Of a stretch of 64,000 bases of DNA, positions 1 to 9,330 are shown one piece after another. A model generated the notes under the pieces. It was given only the letters and a program-made list of their open reading frames with translations. It ran no database searches and was not told the origin of the DNA. How positions within the stretch are numbered: the first letter of the stretch is position 1; every line of letters starts with the position of its first letter. The position numbers and the translations under genes are program-made. Origin of the DNA: Synechococcus sp. PROS-7-1 (GTDB lineage Bacteria; Cyanobacteriota; Cyanobacteriia; PCC-6307; Cyanobiaceae); contig NZ_CP047945.1 in assembly GCF_014279795.1 (NCBI RefSeq), forward strand, positions 1,136,572-1,200,571, written 5' to 3'.

Positions 1-1047
1 GAGGTCGTTGTTCACAAGATCCATAAATCTCTGCTGCTGAAAATCTCCGTCTTCACCAAATTGAATGTCTCTCAGCAGATACCAACGCACGGCATCGGTC
101 CCGCAACGCTCCAGCAGGGTTTCCGGATCCAGCACATTCCCCAGCGCTTTGCCCATTTTCTGGCCCTCCCTGGTGAGAAAACCATGCCCGAAAACGCGCT
201 TGGGAACAGGCAATCCCGCAGACATCAGCATGGCGGGCCAATACACCGCATGAAAGCGCAGGATGTCTTTGCCGATCACATGAACATCCGCAGGCCAGCC
301 AACGTCTGCGAGGCGATCCAAGTCCGCCGCCCCACCGTCATCCAGCAGCGCTGTGAGGTACCCGAGCAAGGCGTCAAACCACACATAGAACGTGTGCCCT
401 GGATGGCCGGGAACGGGTAGTCCCCATGACACATTCACCCGGGAGATCGAGAAATCACGCAGCCCACCTGCGACGAAATTTTCAATCTCCCGACGGCGAC
501 TGGTGGGTGCGATGAACTGAGGGTCCCCAATCAGGGTTTCAATGCGTTCCTGAAACTGGGAGAGACAGAAAAACAGATTCTCCTCGTCGCGCCATTCCAG
601 TGGCTTGCGATGGATGGGGCAGTCGGGATTCTTGGCATCGGAGGGATCATCTTTGAATTCCTCACAATCCACGCAGTACCAGCCTTCCTGATGGCCGGTA
701 CGGATATGCCCTGCAGCCTCACAGCGCTGAAAAAAGGCCTGGACAAGGGGAAGATGGCGAGGGCTTGTGGTGCGAACGAAACGATCATTGGTGATGTCCC
801 AACGCGCCCAGAGGTCGGAGTACAAGGCGGAAATCTGATCGCAATGATCCGCTGGACTGATGTTCTGCGTTTCGGCCGTGCGTTGAATCTTCTGGCCGTG
901 TTCATCAACCCCGGTAATGAACACAACATCTTGGCCTTCGAGACGCTGAAAACGAGCGAGCGCATCACAGGCGAGCGTGGTGTACACGCTTCCGAGGTGG
1001 GGCTTGGCGTTGACGTAATAGAGCGGCGTTGTGAGGCTGTAGGTCAT
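1..1047 (-). CDS. metG: Methionyl-tRNA synthetase, N-terminal 349 residues (3' end outside window)
   Basis: Charges tRNA-Met with methionine in the cytoplasm. The reading frame runs from an ATG at 1047 off the left edge, so the C-terminus is missing. The class I HIGH-type motif appears as PHLGSVYTT near residue 18. A zinc-knuckle region follows (YCVDCEEF, then CPIHRKPL), and the KMSKS loop near residue 300 reads KMGKA. Asp/Trp motifs such as WFDALLGYLTAL match the family. It diverges from the downstream plus-strand gene across 75 bases that must hold both promoters. The last Ser of the KMSKS-type loop is Ala here, a mild oddity. Confidence 0.96.
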   Translation of the reverse strand, partial: MTYSLTTPLYYVNAKPHLGSVYTTLACDALARFQRLEGQDVVFITGVDEHGQKIQRTAETQNISPADHCDQISALYSDLWARWDITNDRFVRTTSPRHLPLVQAFFQRCEAAGHIRTGHQEGWYCVDCEEFKDDPSDAKNPDCPIHRKPLEWRDEENLFFCLSQFQERIETLIGDPQFIAPTSRRREIENFVAGGLRDFSISRVNVSWGLPVPGHPGHTFYVWFDALLGYLTALLDDGGAADLDRLADVGWPADVHVIGKDILRFHAVYWPAMLMSAGLPVPKRVFGHGFLTREGQKMGKALGNVLDPETLLERCGTDAVRWYLLRDIQFGEDGDFQQQRFMDLVNNDL

Positions 1048-1122
1048 CGCGTCGGCTCTCTTCTGAGGCCCCTGGCTCTGGGGCTGGATCTTAACGACCT
1101 CCTTTTCTTCCCTCTGGTTTCG

Positions 1123-1767
1123 ATGACATCTCCAATCCAATGCGCAGAGGTTCGGCGTGTCTGGTTGTCAGCCCTGCACCAACTGGCTCTTGCTGACGGT
1201 GATTTCAGCGAAGGAGAGCGCAGAGCGCTGGCTGATCACCTTTCTAAAACCCTGCCTGACGCCGATCTCAACTGGGACGGCTTGCCCCCTGTTCAAGACA
1301 GTGATCTGGCCGAGGCTTTCGCTGCAGATCCGACCCTCGCCGAGCAGTTTCTGCGCTCTGCCGTTGTGGTGTCGTTGGCCGATGGTCATCTCAGTGCCAT
1401 GGAATTGGCTCTGCTCCATCACTGGGCGGACTTGCTCGGCTGTGATCAGTCACCCCTGAAGGGTTTGCAGCCGTGTGACGCCCCGACAAGCGCCCGGAGT
1501 ATCCATCCGCTTGAACCCTTGAAACAGTGGTTGGATGCGCTTGACCCCAGTGACCCAGCCGTCGCTGGCTTCATCGTGAGCCTGATCCCTGCGCAATGTC
1601 CCTTTGAACGCGACATAGTGCTGTTTGGCCACAAACTCGTGCACATTCCGCCGATGTGCAAACTGAATCCGCTGTACGACCAACTCGTGGGGCTGCGCTT
1701 CCGCTGCCTGGGCCGCCTACCGGAAGACGAGCAGCTACGGATTAGTCGCAGGGATTGCAGCGCGTGA
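1123..1767 (+). CDS. TerB-like domain protein with Mo-dependent nitrogenase C-terminal-like domain
   Basis: Function unknown. The first ~120 residues carry two helical repeats of the TerB/tellurite-resistance kind (LALADGDFSEGERRALADHL and VVSLADGHLSAMELALLHHW). The last ~60 residues (CPFERDIVLFGHKLVHIPP, then MCKLNPLYDQLVGLRFRCL) resemble the cyanobacterial Mo-nitro_C domain found fused to or beside nitrogenase genes. Marine picocyanobacteria do not usually fix nitrogen, so the name is misleading and a signalling or metal/stress role is more likely. The ATG at 1123 was chosen because the frame upstream of it is antisense to metG. The stop overlaps the next gene's ATG by one base (TGATG), implying co-translation with the FAD oxidoreductase. 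Confidence 0.8.
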   Translation: MTSPIQCAEVRRVWLSALHQLALADGDFSEGERRALADHLSKTLPDADLNWDGLPPVQDSDLAEAFAADPTLAEQFLRSAVVVSLADGHLSAMELALLHHWADLLGCDQSPLKGLQPCDAPTSARSIHPLEPLKQWLDALDPSDPAVAGFIVSLIPAQCPFERDIVLFGHKLVHIPPMCKLNPLYDQLVGLRFRCLGRLPEDEQLRISRRDCSA

Positions 1768-3554
1768 TGATCACGTCCATCGATGCGGTCGATGTTCTCG
1801 TTTGGGGCGGCGGCTCTGGTGGTGTAGCTGCTGCGATTCAGGCCGCACGCGGTGGTGCCTCCACGCTTCTGCTGACACCCGGCCCATGGCTCGGGGGGAT
1901 GGTGAGCGCAGCTGGAGTGTGCTGCCCGGATGGCAACGAACTATCGCCCTGGCAAACGGGGCTTTGGGGGGCCTTCCTGCGGGAGTTGGAGCGGCGTGAA
2001 CCGGAAGGGCTGGATCACAACTGGGTGAGCTGCTTTGGCTACCGGCCCACCACGGCAGAGCAGATCCTGCAGGACTGGGTGAGGGCCGAGGCCAATTTGC
2101 TTTGGTGGCCTCGCTGCAGCTTGCTGGAGGTGGAGCGGGAAGGATCACTGATCAATGCCCTGCAGGTTGAAATCGATGCTGAATGCCGGCGTGTGCGTTG
2201 CCAGGTGGTGATCGATGGCAGCGATCGCGGTGATCTGCTTCCCCTGGCAGAGGCTCCCTACCGCTTCGGCTGGGAGGCGCAGGAGCAGTGGGGTGAACCC
2301 AGTGCCCCAAGCCAGGAGCGCCTCAAGTCAGAGGCCTTTTTCCGGCATCAGCCTGTGCAATCGCCCACTTGGGTGGTGGTGGGCCAGCTGCAAAGCGATC
2401 ACCTGCAGGCGGATTCAGCCCGCGGCATCGATCCCGCCGGCAGGCCCCAGCTTCCGGCTCCTTTTGAGCAGGCCTGTGAGTGCTTCGGCCTGGAGCGCAC
2501 CCTCACCTACGGGCGCTTGCCCGGTGGCTTGGTGATGCTCAACTGGCCCCTGCATGGCAACGACTGGCACTGGGGGCTGAGTCGGGCCTTTGGCGCTGAC
2601 CCCAAGCAAGAAGCGGCGTTGTACGAAGAGATGCAGGCCCACAGCCTGCGTTTTGCTGAAGCCCTCAAGGAAGCCAGCGATGGCTGGCTGCAGCTTGGCC
2701 ACGCCTTCCCCGCCGAGTCCGGCAGTCCGGCTCCCTGGCTGGCGGCCATGCCTTACTGGCGAGAGGGGCGGCGCTTGGTGGGGCGCGCCACAGTGCTGGA
2801 GCAGGACCTGTTGCCGGTTGGCGAGGGGGCCTCGTGCGCTGCCTTGCCCCGTGATCCAGCCGGTGCGCTGCAGTCGATCGCGGTGGGCAACTACGCCAAC
2901 GACCATCACTATCCAGGGCCTGATTGGCCCTTGGCGCCAAAGAGCTGCCGCTGGGGTGGGCGCTGGACGGGCACACCGTTCTGCATCCCCTACGGCGTGC
3001 TGGTGAGCGCGGAGATCGACAATCTGATGGCGGCCGACAAGGCGATCAGCACAAGCCACATGGCGAATGGCGCCACGCGGCTGCAGCCGTTGGTGTTGAA
3101 CGTGGGTCAGGCGGCGGGAGCCGCTGCAGCGCTGGCGGTGGCTGAGGCCGTGCCACCGGCGCACTGTTCAGTGCCCCAGCTCCAGGCGCTGTTGATCAAT
3201 GATCGAAGGGCACCTGCAGCAGTGGTTCCGAACTGGACCTTGGCTTGGAGGGATCCGTTCTGGAACGACCTCCAGCACAAGTCACTGCGTGGGTTTTCGG
3301 AGCAGACTGATGCAACGCAGGCAGCGGCCCCTGCACCCCCCAGCCACAGAGATGCTGTGTTGAGGGGATGGATTCATCCCTGCGGCGACGGAGGATTTCG
3401 GCTTGAGACGCCCGATGGGGATGCCTGGCCGGTGATCACCCTTGAACCATCGGTTCAGGCCTGGATGACCACCGTGAAGGAGCCGACTGCCGTGGCCCTG
3501 CGAGGAATCCTCAACCCCTGGGGGCCCTGGTTGAGGGTGACAGGCTGGGGCTGA
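1767..3554 (+). CDS. FAD-dependent oxidoreductase, FAD_oxidored family
   Basis: A 595-residue flavoprotein with an N-terminal Rossmann dinucleotide-binding motif (VDVLVWGGGSGGVAAAIQAA). It is followed by LLTPGPWLGGMVSAAGV, the layout of FAD-dependent dehydrogenases in the FAD_oxidored group. A C-terminal FAD-contact stretch (LMAADKAISTSHMANGATRL, then GQAAGAAAALAV) closes the cofactor fold. Substrate unknown. A TTG at 1755 is in frame, but the ATG at 1767 fits the one-base overlap with the upstream gene. It ends directly against the ilvD stop, which is convergent with no spacer, so no dedicated terminator separates the two. Confidence 0.88.
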   Translation: MITSIDAVDVLVWGGGSGGVAAAIQAARGGASTLLLTPGPWLGGMVSAAGVCCPDGNELSPWQTGLWGAFLRELERREPEGLDHNWVSCFGYRPTTAEQILQDWVRAEANLLWWPRCSLLEVEREGSLINALQVEIDAECRRVRCQVVIDGSDRGDLLPLAEAPYRFGWEAQEQWGEPSAPSQERLKSEAFFRHQPVQSPTWVVVGQLQSDHLQADSARGIDPAGRPQLPAPFEQACECFGLERTLTYGRLPGGLVMLNWPLHGNDWHWGLSRAFGADPKQEAALYEEMQAHSLRFAEALKEASDGWLQLGHAFPAESGSPAPWLAAMPYWREGRRLVGRATVLEQDLLPVGEGASCAALPRDPAGALQSIAVGNYANDHHYPGPDWPLAPKSCRWGGRWTGTPFCIPYGVLVSAEIDNLMAADKAISTSHMANGATRLQPLVLNVGQAAGAAAALAVAEAVPPAHCSVPQLQALLINDRRAPAAVVPNWTLAWRDPFWNDLQHKSLRGFSEQTDATQAAAPAPPSHRDAVLRGWIHPCGDGGFRLETPDGDAWPVITLEPSVQAWMTTVKEPTAVALRGILNPWGPWLRVTGWG

Positions 3555-5225
3555 TCAGGGCTGATCGGTGACCGCACCCTGGCTGCTGGAACTCACAAGC
3601 CGGGCATATTTGCCGAGGATTCCAGTGCGGTACTTCGGCGTTGGTGGTACCCAGGCGTTACGTCGCTGTGTTAATTCCGTGTCGTCCACATTGAGTTGGA
3701 GGAGCAGCTGATTGGCATCCACGGTGATGCTGTCTCCTTCCTTGATCAAGCCGATGGTTCCACCCACGGCCGCCTCAGGCGCCACATGGCCGATGACCAA
3801 ACCGTATGAGCCTCCGGAGAAACGGCCGTCGGTGATCAGCGCCACCTTGTCGAGCAGACCCTGGCCCACGATCGCGGAGGTGGGGCTGAGCATTTCGCGC
3901 ATGCCCGGACCGCCGACGGGGCCTTCGTTGCGCACCACCACCACATCACCGGCCTGGATCTGGTTGTCGAGAATCGCTTCTAGGCAAGTTTCTTCGCTTT
4001 CAAACACCCTTGCCGGGCCTGTAATTACTGGATTCTTCACACCACTGATCTTCGCGACTGCTCCTTCCGAGGCCAGATTGCCCTTGAGGATGGCCAGGTG
4101 GCCCTTGGCGTAGAGGGGATTGGAGAGTGGACGGATCACGTCTTGATCCGCGGGTGGTGTGGAAGGCACATCCGCAAGCAGTTCCTTCAGGGTTTTGCCT
4201 TCGATCGTGCGGCAATCACCGTGGAGCAGGCCGGCATCGAGCAGCAGTTTCATCACCTGGGGAATCCCACCGGCGCGGTGGAGATCCACCGTGACGTAAC
4301 GGCCACTGGGTTTCAGATCACAGATCACCGGAACGCGCTGGCGGATCTGTTCAAAGTCGTCGATGGCCAGTGCAACGCCGGCCGTGCGGGCTATGGCCAG
4401 CAGATGCAGCACCGAATTGGTGGAGCCACCCACCGCCATGATCACGCTGATGGCATTTTCAAAGGCCTCCCTTGTCATCAGGTCAAGCGGGCGGATGCCG
4501 GCCTGGATTGCCTGCACCAACACCTCGGCCGATCGGGCTGCACTGTCGGCCTTTTCCTCATCTTCAGCGGCCATGGTGGAGCTGTGGGGAAGACTGAGCC
4601 CCATCGTTTCGATGGCGGCGCTCATGGTGTTGGCGGTGAACATGCCGCCGCAGCTGCCAGCACCGGGGCAGGCATTTTTCTCGATGGCCGTGAGCTGCTC
4701 TTCGTCGATCTTGCCGCTGGTGATCTGACCCACCGCTTCAAAAGCACTCACCACGGTGAGGTCGCAGCCGCCCAGTTTTCCCGGCTTGATGGTGCCGCCG
4801 TACACGAAGATCGCTGGGATGTTCATCCTCGCCATCGCGAGCATGGCCCCAGGCATGTTCTTGTCACAGCCGCCGACGGCCAACACGCCATCCATGCTTT
4901 GGCCATTGCAGGCTGTTTCGATGGCGTCGGCGATCACTTCCCGGCTCACCAGGGAATATTTCATCCCCTCGGTGCCCATCGAAATCCCGTCGCTGACGGT
5001 GATGGTTCCGAAGGTCTGTGGCATGCCACCGGCCAGTCGGGCCGCTTCTTCGGCACGCCGGGCTAAGTCATCAAGCCCGACGTTGCAGGGCGTGATCGTG
5101 CTGTAGCCGTTGGCGATGCCGATGATCGGCTTGCCGAAGTCCTGATCGCCGAAACCCACGGCCCGCAGCATCGCCCGGTTGGGTGAGCGCTGGATCCCTT
5201 TGGTGACGGCATCGGAGCGGAGCAT
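3555..5225 (-). CDS. ilvD: Dihydroxy-acid dehydratase
   Basis: Catalyses the third step of branched-chain amino acid synthesis, dehydrating 2,3-dihydroxy-isovalerate and 2,3-dihydroxy-3-methylvalerate, and needs an Fe-S cluster. At 556 residues it has the usual length. Cluster-binding motifs are visible: [16 protein letters not shown] near residue 118 and [16 protein letters not shown] near residue 187. The C-terminal [16 protein letters not shown] signature is intact. The ATG at 5225 is followed by the typical [19 protein letters not shown] opening. Monocistronic in appearance. Confidence 0.98.
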   Translation of the reverse strand: MLRSDAVTKGIQRSPNRAMLRAVGFGDQDFGKPIIGIANGYSTITPCNVGLDDLARRAEEAARLAGGMPQTFGTITVSDGISMGTEGMKYSLVSREVIADAIETACNGQSMDGVLAVGGCDKNMPGAMLAMARMNIPAIFVYGGTIKPGKLGGCDLTVVSAFEAVGQITSGKIDEEQLTAIEKNACPGAGSCGGMFTANTMSAAIETMGLSLPHSSTMAAEDEEKADSAARSAEVLVQAIQAGIRPLDLMTREAFENAISVIMAVGGSTNSVLHLLAIARTAGVALAIDDFEQIRQRVPVICDLKPSGRYVTVDLHRAGGIPQVMKLLLDAGLLHGDCRTIEGKTLKELLADVPSTPPADQDVIRPLSNPLYAKGHLAILKGNLASEGAVAKISGVKNPVITGPARVFESEETCLEAILDNQIQAGDVVVVRNEGPVGGPGMREMLSPTSAIVGQGLLDKVALITDGRFSGGSYGLVIGHVAPEAAVGGTIGLIKEGDSITVDANQLLLQLNVDDTELTQRRNAWVPPTPKYRTGILGKYARLVSSSSQGAVTDQP

Positions 5226-5278
5226 GGATCAGGCCGTCATCCGGCGTGAAACTGAAATCAACCTACCGGCTGCGCTGG

Positions 5279-5575
5279 TCACCCCCTGGAGCCAAGGTCT
5301 TCAAGCTGCTTGCGAACATCCGCGATCGCGGCATTCAGCTGCTCAACCCGGGCCTCTAGCTGACTGTCGGCATCAAGAGGCTGGCGCTCTCCTGGTCCAA
5401 GAGCCTCGCTGCCGTCCTGCATGCGCGGGGCATACAACATCGAGCGCTTGTAGCGCAGACGCCGGCGACGGTCTGCTTCCGAGATCAGCCACCAGCCAAG
5501 GCCTGCTGCGCCCAGAACAGCTCCGCTGACGAGTGTCGCCAGTGTTGCCGAGGTTGAGTCTTGCTGACGCGCCAT
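5279..5575 (-). CDS. Conserved small membrane protein with C-terminal coiled coil
   Basis: 98 residues and not assigned to a named family. It has one N-terminal transmembrane segment (LATLVSGAVLGAAGLGWWLI), then a basic stretch (RRRRLRYKRS). The acidic/Gln-rich C-terminal helix (ARVEQLNAAIADVRKQLEDL) has heptad character and is probably a short coiled coil. It lies 24 bases downstream of the phosphoribosyltransferase-like gene on the same strand, so the two are likely co-transcribed. Probably a cyanobacterial lineage protein. Confidence 0.7.
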   Translation of the reverse strand: MARQQDSTSATLATLVSGAVLGAAGLGWWLISEADRRRRLRYKRSMLYAPRMQDGSEALGPGERQPLDADSQLEARVEQLNAAIADVRKQLEDLGSRG

Positions 5576-5599
5576 GGCCCTTCAATCCTTGGTTGAACC

Positions 5600-6217
5600 C
5601 TAGGTGGCCTGCGTTGATCTGATCCCGAGCCTTTGCAAGGGGTCACCGATTCCCGGAAGAATCTGATTCTGTTCATCAAGATCAGCATCGATGCAGGCGG
5701 TGTGAATGGTGATATCAGGGAAGGCCTCACCAATGCGCTTCAACCCCGGGCTGGCGCAAATTGTGGTGATCACGCGCAAGCGACGCCCATCCACCCCTTC
5801 TTGCTGCAACCGATTCAGGCTCGAAAGCAGAGTTTCGCCATCGTTGATCTGATCGAGAAGCAGCACAACACCCGCTTGGGCCTCGATGCCTGAGGGCACG
5901 CCATCGAGGCATAGATCAGCATTCGGAAGCACCTGGCGTGCACCCTCCCAAAGATGCAGGCCTCCAGGGAGAACCGGGATTGCAAGGAGGGGAACGCTCG
6001 CTTCAATCATCGTTCCTTCTGTGCTCGCCAGAGGTGTCTGCACCACCTCCCTCCGGTGCGGCAACCAGTCGCGAAGCGCTTCGTAACTCAGCCATCGGCC
6101 GAGCTCTTCCATTGCTGTACGAAACAGAGCTGCCGGAGTTCCCTGATGGCGCAGCACCGTTAGCCAGTGGGCAATGAGTGGGTGGGGCGGAACGACCACC
6201 CGAAGAGTCTTGGCCAT
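5600..6217 (-). CDS. Uracil phosphoribosyltransferase-like protein with degenerate PRPP loop
   Basis: 205 residues, the usual UPRT length. The N-terminal HPLIAHWLTVLRHQGTPAALF and the following FRTAMEELGRWLSYEALRDW align with the opening of uracil phosphoribosyltransferases. The C-terminal uracil-binding region is kept as QILPGIGDPLQRLGI. The PRPP-binding loop, normally hydrophobic residues followed by DPMLATGG, is here LLLDQINDGETLLSSL (residues 119-134). It lacks the Thr-Gly-Gly core. The fold is therefore clear, but uracil salvage activity is doubtful. It could be a regulatory paralogue or a repurposed enzyme. The start at 6217 matches the family. Confidence 0.8.
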   Translation of the reverse strand: MAKTLRVVVPPHPLIAHWLTVLRHQGTPAALFRTAMEELGRWLSYEALRDWLPHRREVVQTPLASTEGTMIEASVPLLAIPVLPGGLHLWEGARQVLPNADLCLDGVPSGIEAQAGVVLLLDQINDGETLLSSLNRLQQEGVDGRRLRVITTICASPGLKRIGEAFPDITIHTACIDADLDEQNQILPGIGDPLQRLGIRSTQAT

Positions 6218-6304
6218 GACACGTGGCTGGGCAGATCTCTGCCATAACGTGACCGTTCAAATTACGGCAGCTGCTTCCGGCACCCGCCGAGGTTCCTACC
6301 CCCC

Positions 6305-6835
6305 ATGTCTGTCTCCGCGTTTCTTCGCAACTCGCTGCGCCAACTGGTCACGGCCTTGCTCGCCGGAGTGCTGGTCTTCTCCGCCGTTTTCATCGGTGCA
6401 CCCTCAGCAGAGGCGATCACCGCCCCGGAGCTGCGCGGACAGCGTGCCGTGCAGGACATCTCATCCAACATGCATGGTCGGGATCTGAAGGAAAAGGAAT
6501 TTCTCAAGGCCGACCTGCGCGAGGTTGATCTTGGGGACGCCGATCTCCGCGGGGCTGTGATCAACACCTCGCAACTTCAGGGAGCTGATCTTCGCGGTGC
6601 CGATCTTGAAGATGTGGTGGCTTTCTCCAGCCGCTTCGATGGGGCCGACTTGCGCGATGCGAACTTCACCAACGCGATGTTGATGCAGAGCCGTTTTAAC
6701 GACGCTCAGATCGAAGGAACCGATTTCACGAATGCCGTGATCGATCTTCCCCAGCTCAAAGCTCTGTGTGGACGCGCCAGCGGCGTGAACAGTCTCAGTG
6801 GTGTGAGCACGAGAGAATCACTGGGATGTCGTTGA
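6305..6835 (+). CDS. Lumenal/exported pentapeptide-repeat protein
   Basis: 176 residues. A signal peptide occupies residues 1-38 (hydrophobic VTALLAGVLVFSAVFIGA, cleavage after SAEA). The mature part opens with ITAPELRGQ and then runs A(D/N)LXX-type pentapeptides (KADLREVDLGDADLRGAVI, GADLRGADLEDVVAF, GADLRDANFTNAML), predicting a right-handed beta-helix. Cys residues near the end (ALCGRASG, ESLGCR) resemble thylakoid lumen pentapeptide proteins. The stop overlaps the CobW-like gene start by one base, suggesting translational coupling. Confidence 0.88.
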   Translation: MSVSAFLRNSLRQLVTALLAGVLVFSAVFIGAPSAEAITAPELRGQRAVQDISSNMHGRDLKEKEFLKADLREVDLGDADLRGAVINTSQLQGADLRGADLEDVVAFSSRFDGADLRDANFTNAMLMQSRFNDAQIEGTDFTNAVIDLPQLKALCGRASGVNSLSGVSTRESLGCR

Positions 6836-7926
6836 TGGCCAAGCGACTTCCTGTCACGGTGATCACCGGCTTCCTCGGCGCCGGCAAAACCACAGTTCTG
6901 CGGCACCTGCTCACCCAGAGCGGTCAACGACTTGCCGTGATGGTCAATGAGTTCGGAACCGTTGGCTTGGATGGAGATCTGATCCGCAGCTGCGGTTTCT
7001 GCCCAGACGAGGAGGTGGAGGGCCGTCTTGTGGAACTGAATAACGGCTGCCTCTGCTGCACCGTTCAGGACGATTTCCTGCCAACGATGGAAACGCTTCT
7101 GGAACGATCCGATCAGCTCGATGGCATTGTCGTTGAAACGAGCGGTCTGGCTCTTCCCCGTCCCCTCCTCCAGGCTCTTGAGTGGCCTGCCATCCGCCGC
7201 CGTGTGCATGTGAATGGGGTTGTCACCGTGGTGGATGGTGAAGCCATGAGTGGTGGCAGTCCCGTCGGTGATCCTGAGGCGCTGGAACGTCAGCGGCAAG
7301 AGGATCAGAGCCTTGATCACCTCACGGCCATCGAGGATCTGTTCGAAGACCAGCTCCAAGCAGCGGATCTTGTTCTGATCAGCCGTTCCGATTGTCTGCA
7401 GCCGCCGCAATTGCAGACCGTTTTGCAGGCGATCGAGCCGCGGCTGCGTCCCGGTGCGGGCACTCTGGCCATCAGTCGTGGCGAGGTGGATCCAGCTCTG
7501 GTTCTCGGGCTTGAGTCCCTTGAATCGAGCCATGGCGCTGAGCACGCCGACGAAGCCGGGCATCACGATCACGACCAAGACCACGACCACGAACACAGCC
7601 ATAGCCATCACGATCACAGCCATGTGGAGGCCATCAGCGGTCAGATCCGTCTGGAAGGCCCCTTTGATCGCAGCACGCTTGAGCAGCTACTGCCGGAGTT
7701 TGTCCGCACCCATCATGTGATCCGCCTCAAAGGTCGTGTCTGGCTTCCCGGCAAGACTCTCCCTCTGCAAATCCAGATGGTGGGTCCCAGGTTGGACAGC
7801 TGGTTTGAAGCAGCTCCAGATCATGCCTGGATGCCTGCAGCAGGCTCCGGTCTCGAGCTCGTCGTGATCGGCCTCGAGGCTGGTGCGGCAGAGAGGCTGG
7901 AGTTGAGGCTTCTGGCGAGTCGCTAG
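6835..7926 (+). CDS. CobW/COG0523-family GTPase with His-rich metal-binding loop
   Basis: A P-loop G3E GTPase of the metallochaperone type. Walker A is GFLGAGKTTVLRHLL at the N-terminus. The diagnostic CXCC motif is NNGCLCCTVQDD, and SRSDC occupies the base-specificity position. A run of His/Asp residues at 7559-7629 (HHDHDQDHDHEHSHSHHDH) probably binds zinc or a similar metal. A CobW C-terminal domain follows. The ATG at 6835 overlaps the previous stop; an in-frame ATG at 6826 would overlap more. Role inferred: metal delivery or homeostasis under limitation. The 3' end overlaps the convergent symporter by four bases. Confidence 0.93.
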   Translation: MAKRLPVTVITGFLGAGKTTVLRHLLTQSGQRLAVMVNEFGTVGLDGDLIRSCGFCPDEEVEGRLVELNNGCLCCTVQDDFLPTMETLLERSDQLDGIVVETSGLALPRPLLQALEWPAIRRRVHVNGVVTVVDGEAMSGGSPVGDPEALERQRQEDQSLDHLTAIEDLFEDQLQAADLVLISRSDCLQPPQLQTVLQAIEPRLRPGAGTLAISRGEVDPALVLGLESLESSHGAEHADEAGHHDHDQDHDHEHSHSHHDHSHVEAISGQIRLEGPFDRSTLEQLLPEFVRTHHVIRLKGRVWLPGKTLPLQIQMVGPRLDSWFEAAPDHAWMPAAGSGLELVVIGLEAGAAERLELRLLASR

Positions 7927-9290
7927 CGATGCAAGAGGCGCGACCGCACCGTGTTCCAATCACGCATCACCCAGAGAGAGAGCATCACCAGAACAGCGGG
8001 AATCAGCCCCATGCTCATGCGGATCATGACCAACGCTCCCTCAGGCTGGGCTTCCCCCAGGCTTGCTTCGTAGCCACTCCAGCTGAGCATCAGGCCCAGC
8101 AGGAACACTGAAGCGGCACTTCCAAGCTTCTGGATCTGAACCATAAAGGCTGTAATCAGACCGGCGGGATGGTTGGGCTCCGCATCGACAGCCTCCGGCA
8201 GAAAAGCCCAAGGCAGCAAATAGGCCGTGGCCGCGCACAGACCCAGCAGCACGAGGGTGACCAGCAAGGCGAGAAGCTGGGTTCGATTGGCAGCGGCAAG
8301 AGCGTTTCCGCTGATGGGGAGCGCCGGCAGCACCATCGCGATGATGCAGAACACAATCCAGCCACAACCACCGACCTGCAGCGCCAGCAAGCGGCTTCGT
8401 TGTGCGGCCACCCGATTCCAGATCCAGAGTCCTGCCATGGCGCTGATCTGAAACGGGATCAGCAAGAACGTGCTCCAGCGATGGGGGAGATGCAAGGCAT
8501 CCGAGAGGTAGATGATCGACACTGGTTGCATCAGCTGAAGGGCTCCCCACCCCAGCAGGTACATCGCCACCACCCGCAGAAACAGACCGTTGGCTTTGAG
8601 GCTGCGCAGCTGAGGGATGAGAGCCTGATGCATCGCTTTGGGTCGCTGGCACCGGGCTGCAGCAGGCGCCAACCCAATCGCACTGGCCACACTGCCGAAC
8701 ACCAGGATCAGGCCAGAGGCCAAACCGATTCGCAGGTATCCAGGTGCACCTTCATGGCTGAGTGCTGCGCCAAGCAGAAGCCCAAGCAGGCTGGCCAGAA
8801 CGGACCCCGTGAAGCGGTAGGCGTTGAGGCGCGTGCGCAGCGTTTCATCATTCGTCAGCTCCGTGGCCAGCGCTGAGTAGGGCAGGTTCACCCCGGAGTA
8901 GGTGCTCTGAAAGATCGCCGCTACCACCACAAACCAGAGAAACCGCCAAGGATCACTGAACGGTGGCACCCACCACATCAGAGTCATGGACAGCCCCAGG
9001 GGTGCCGCACTGGAGATCATCCACGGCAGACGCGGGCCCCAGCGTCCGCCGGTGCGATCGCTGAGCAAACCGATCATCTGATCACTGAACACATCCCAGA
9101 CGCGAACCACCATCAGCACCGTTCCTGCCAGCCATGCGGGCAATCCAGCCACTGCGGTGTAAAAAACGAAGAGATAGAAGCCCACGACGGCCGTGGCCAT
9201 GCCAGTTCCGGCATCACCAATGCCGTAGGCGAGCAACACTCTGCGCTTGAGCGGAGCGGGAGCATCGGAGAGATCCAGTGCTGTGCTCAT
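7923..9290 (-). CDS. MFS transporter, glycoside-pentoside-hexuronide:cation symporter type
   Basis: A 455-residue integral membrane protein with about 12 hydrophobic segments. The opening (RRVLLAYGIGDAGTGMATAV) and the second-helix loop (VRVWDVFSDQMIGLLSDRT) match MelB-type symporters of the MFS_2/GPH group, including the Asp-rich cation-site helix and the GRWGPRLPWM loop. Substrate cannot be read from sequence. Transcription is convergent with the CobW gene and overlaps it by four bases. Confidence 0.85.
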   Translation of the reverse strand: MSTALDLSDAPAPLKRRVLLAYGIGDAGTGMATAVVGFYLFVFYTAVAGLPAWLAGTVLMVVRVWDVFSDQMIGLLSDRTGGRWGPRLPWMISSAAPLGLSMTLMWWVPPFSDPWRFLWFVVVAAIFQSTYSGVNLPYSALATELTNDETLRTRLNAYRFTGSVLASLLGLLLGAALSHEGAPGYLRIGLASGLILVFGSVASAIGLAPAAARCQRPKAMHQALIPQLRSLKANGLFLRVVAMYLLGWGALQLMQPVSIIYLSDALHLPHRWSTFLLIPFQISAMAGLWIWNRVAAQRSRLLALQVGGCGWIVFCIIAMVLPALPISGNALAAANRTQLLALLVTLVLLGLCAATAYLLPWAFLPEAVDAEPNHPAGLITAFMVQIQKLGSAASVFLLGLMLSWSGYEASLGEAQPEGALVMIRMSMGLIPAVLVMLSLWVMRDWNTVRSRLLHR

Positions 9291-9330
9291 GGGCGGTTCA
9301 GTCCCTTGCTTGTGATCTTCGGCAATCGAA

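Noticed and set aside
610-1122. Extended N-terminus of the TerB-like gene
   Set aside because: It is antisense to metG; homology and the neighbouring layout support the start at 1123.
4098-5066. 322-codon plus frame opposite ilvD
   Set aside because: Shadow of ilvD with no start site or recognised domain.
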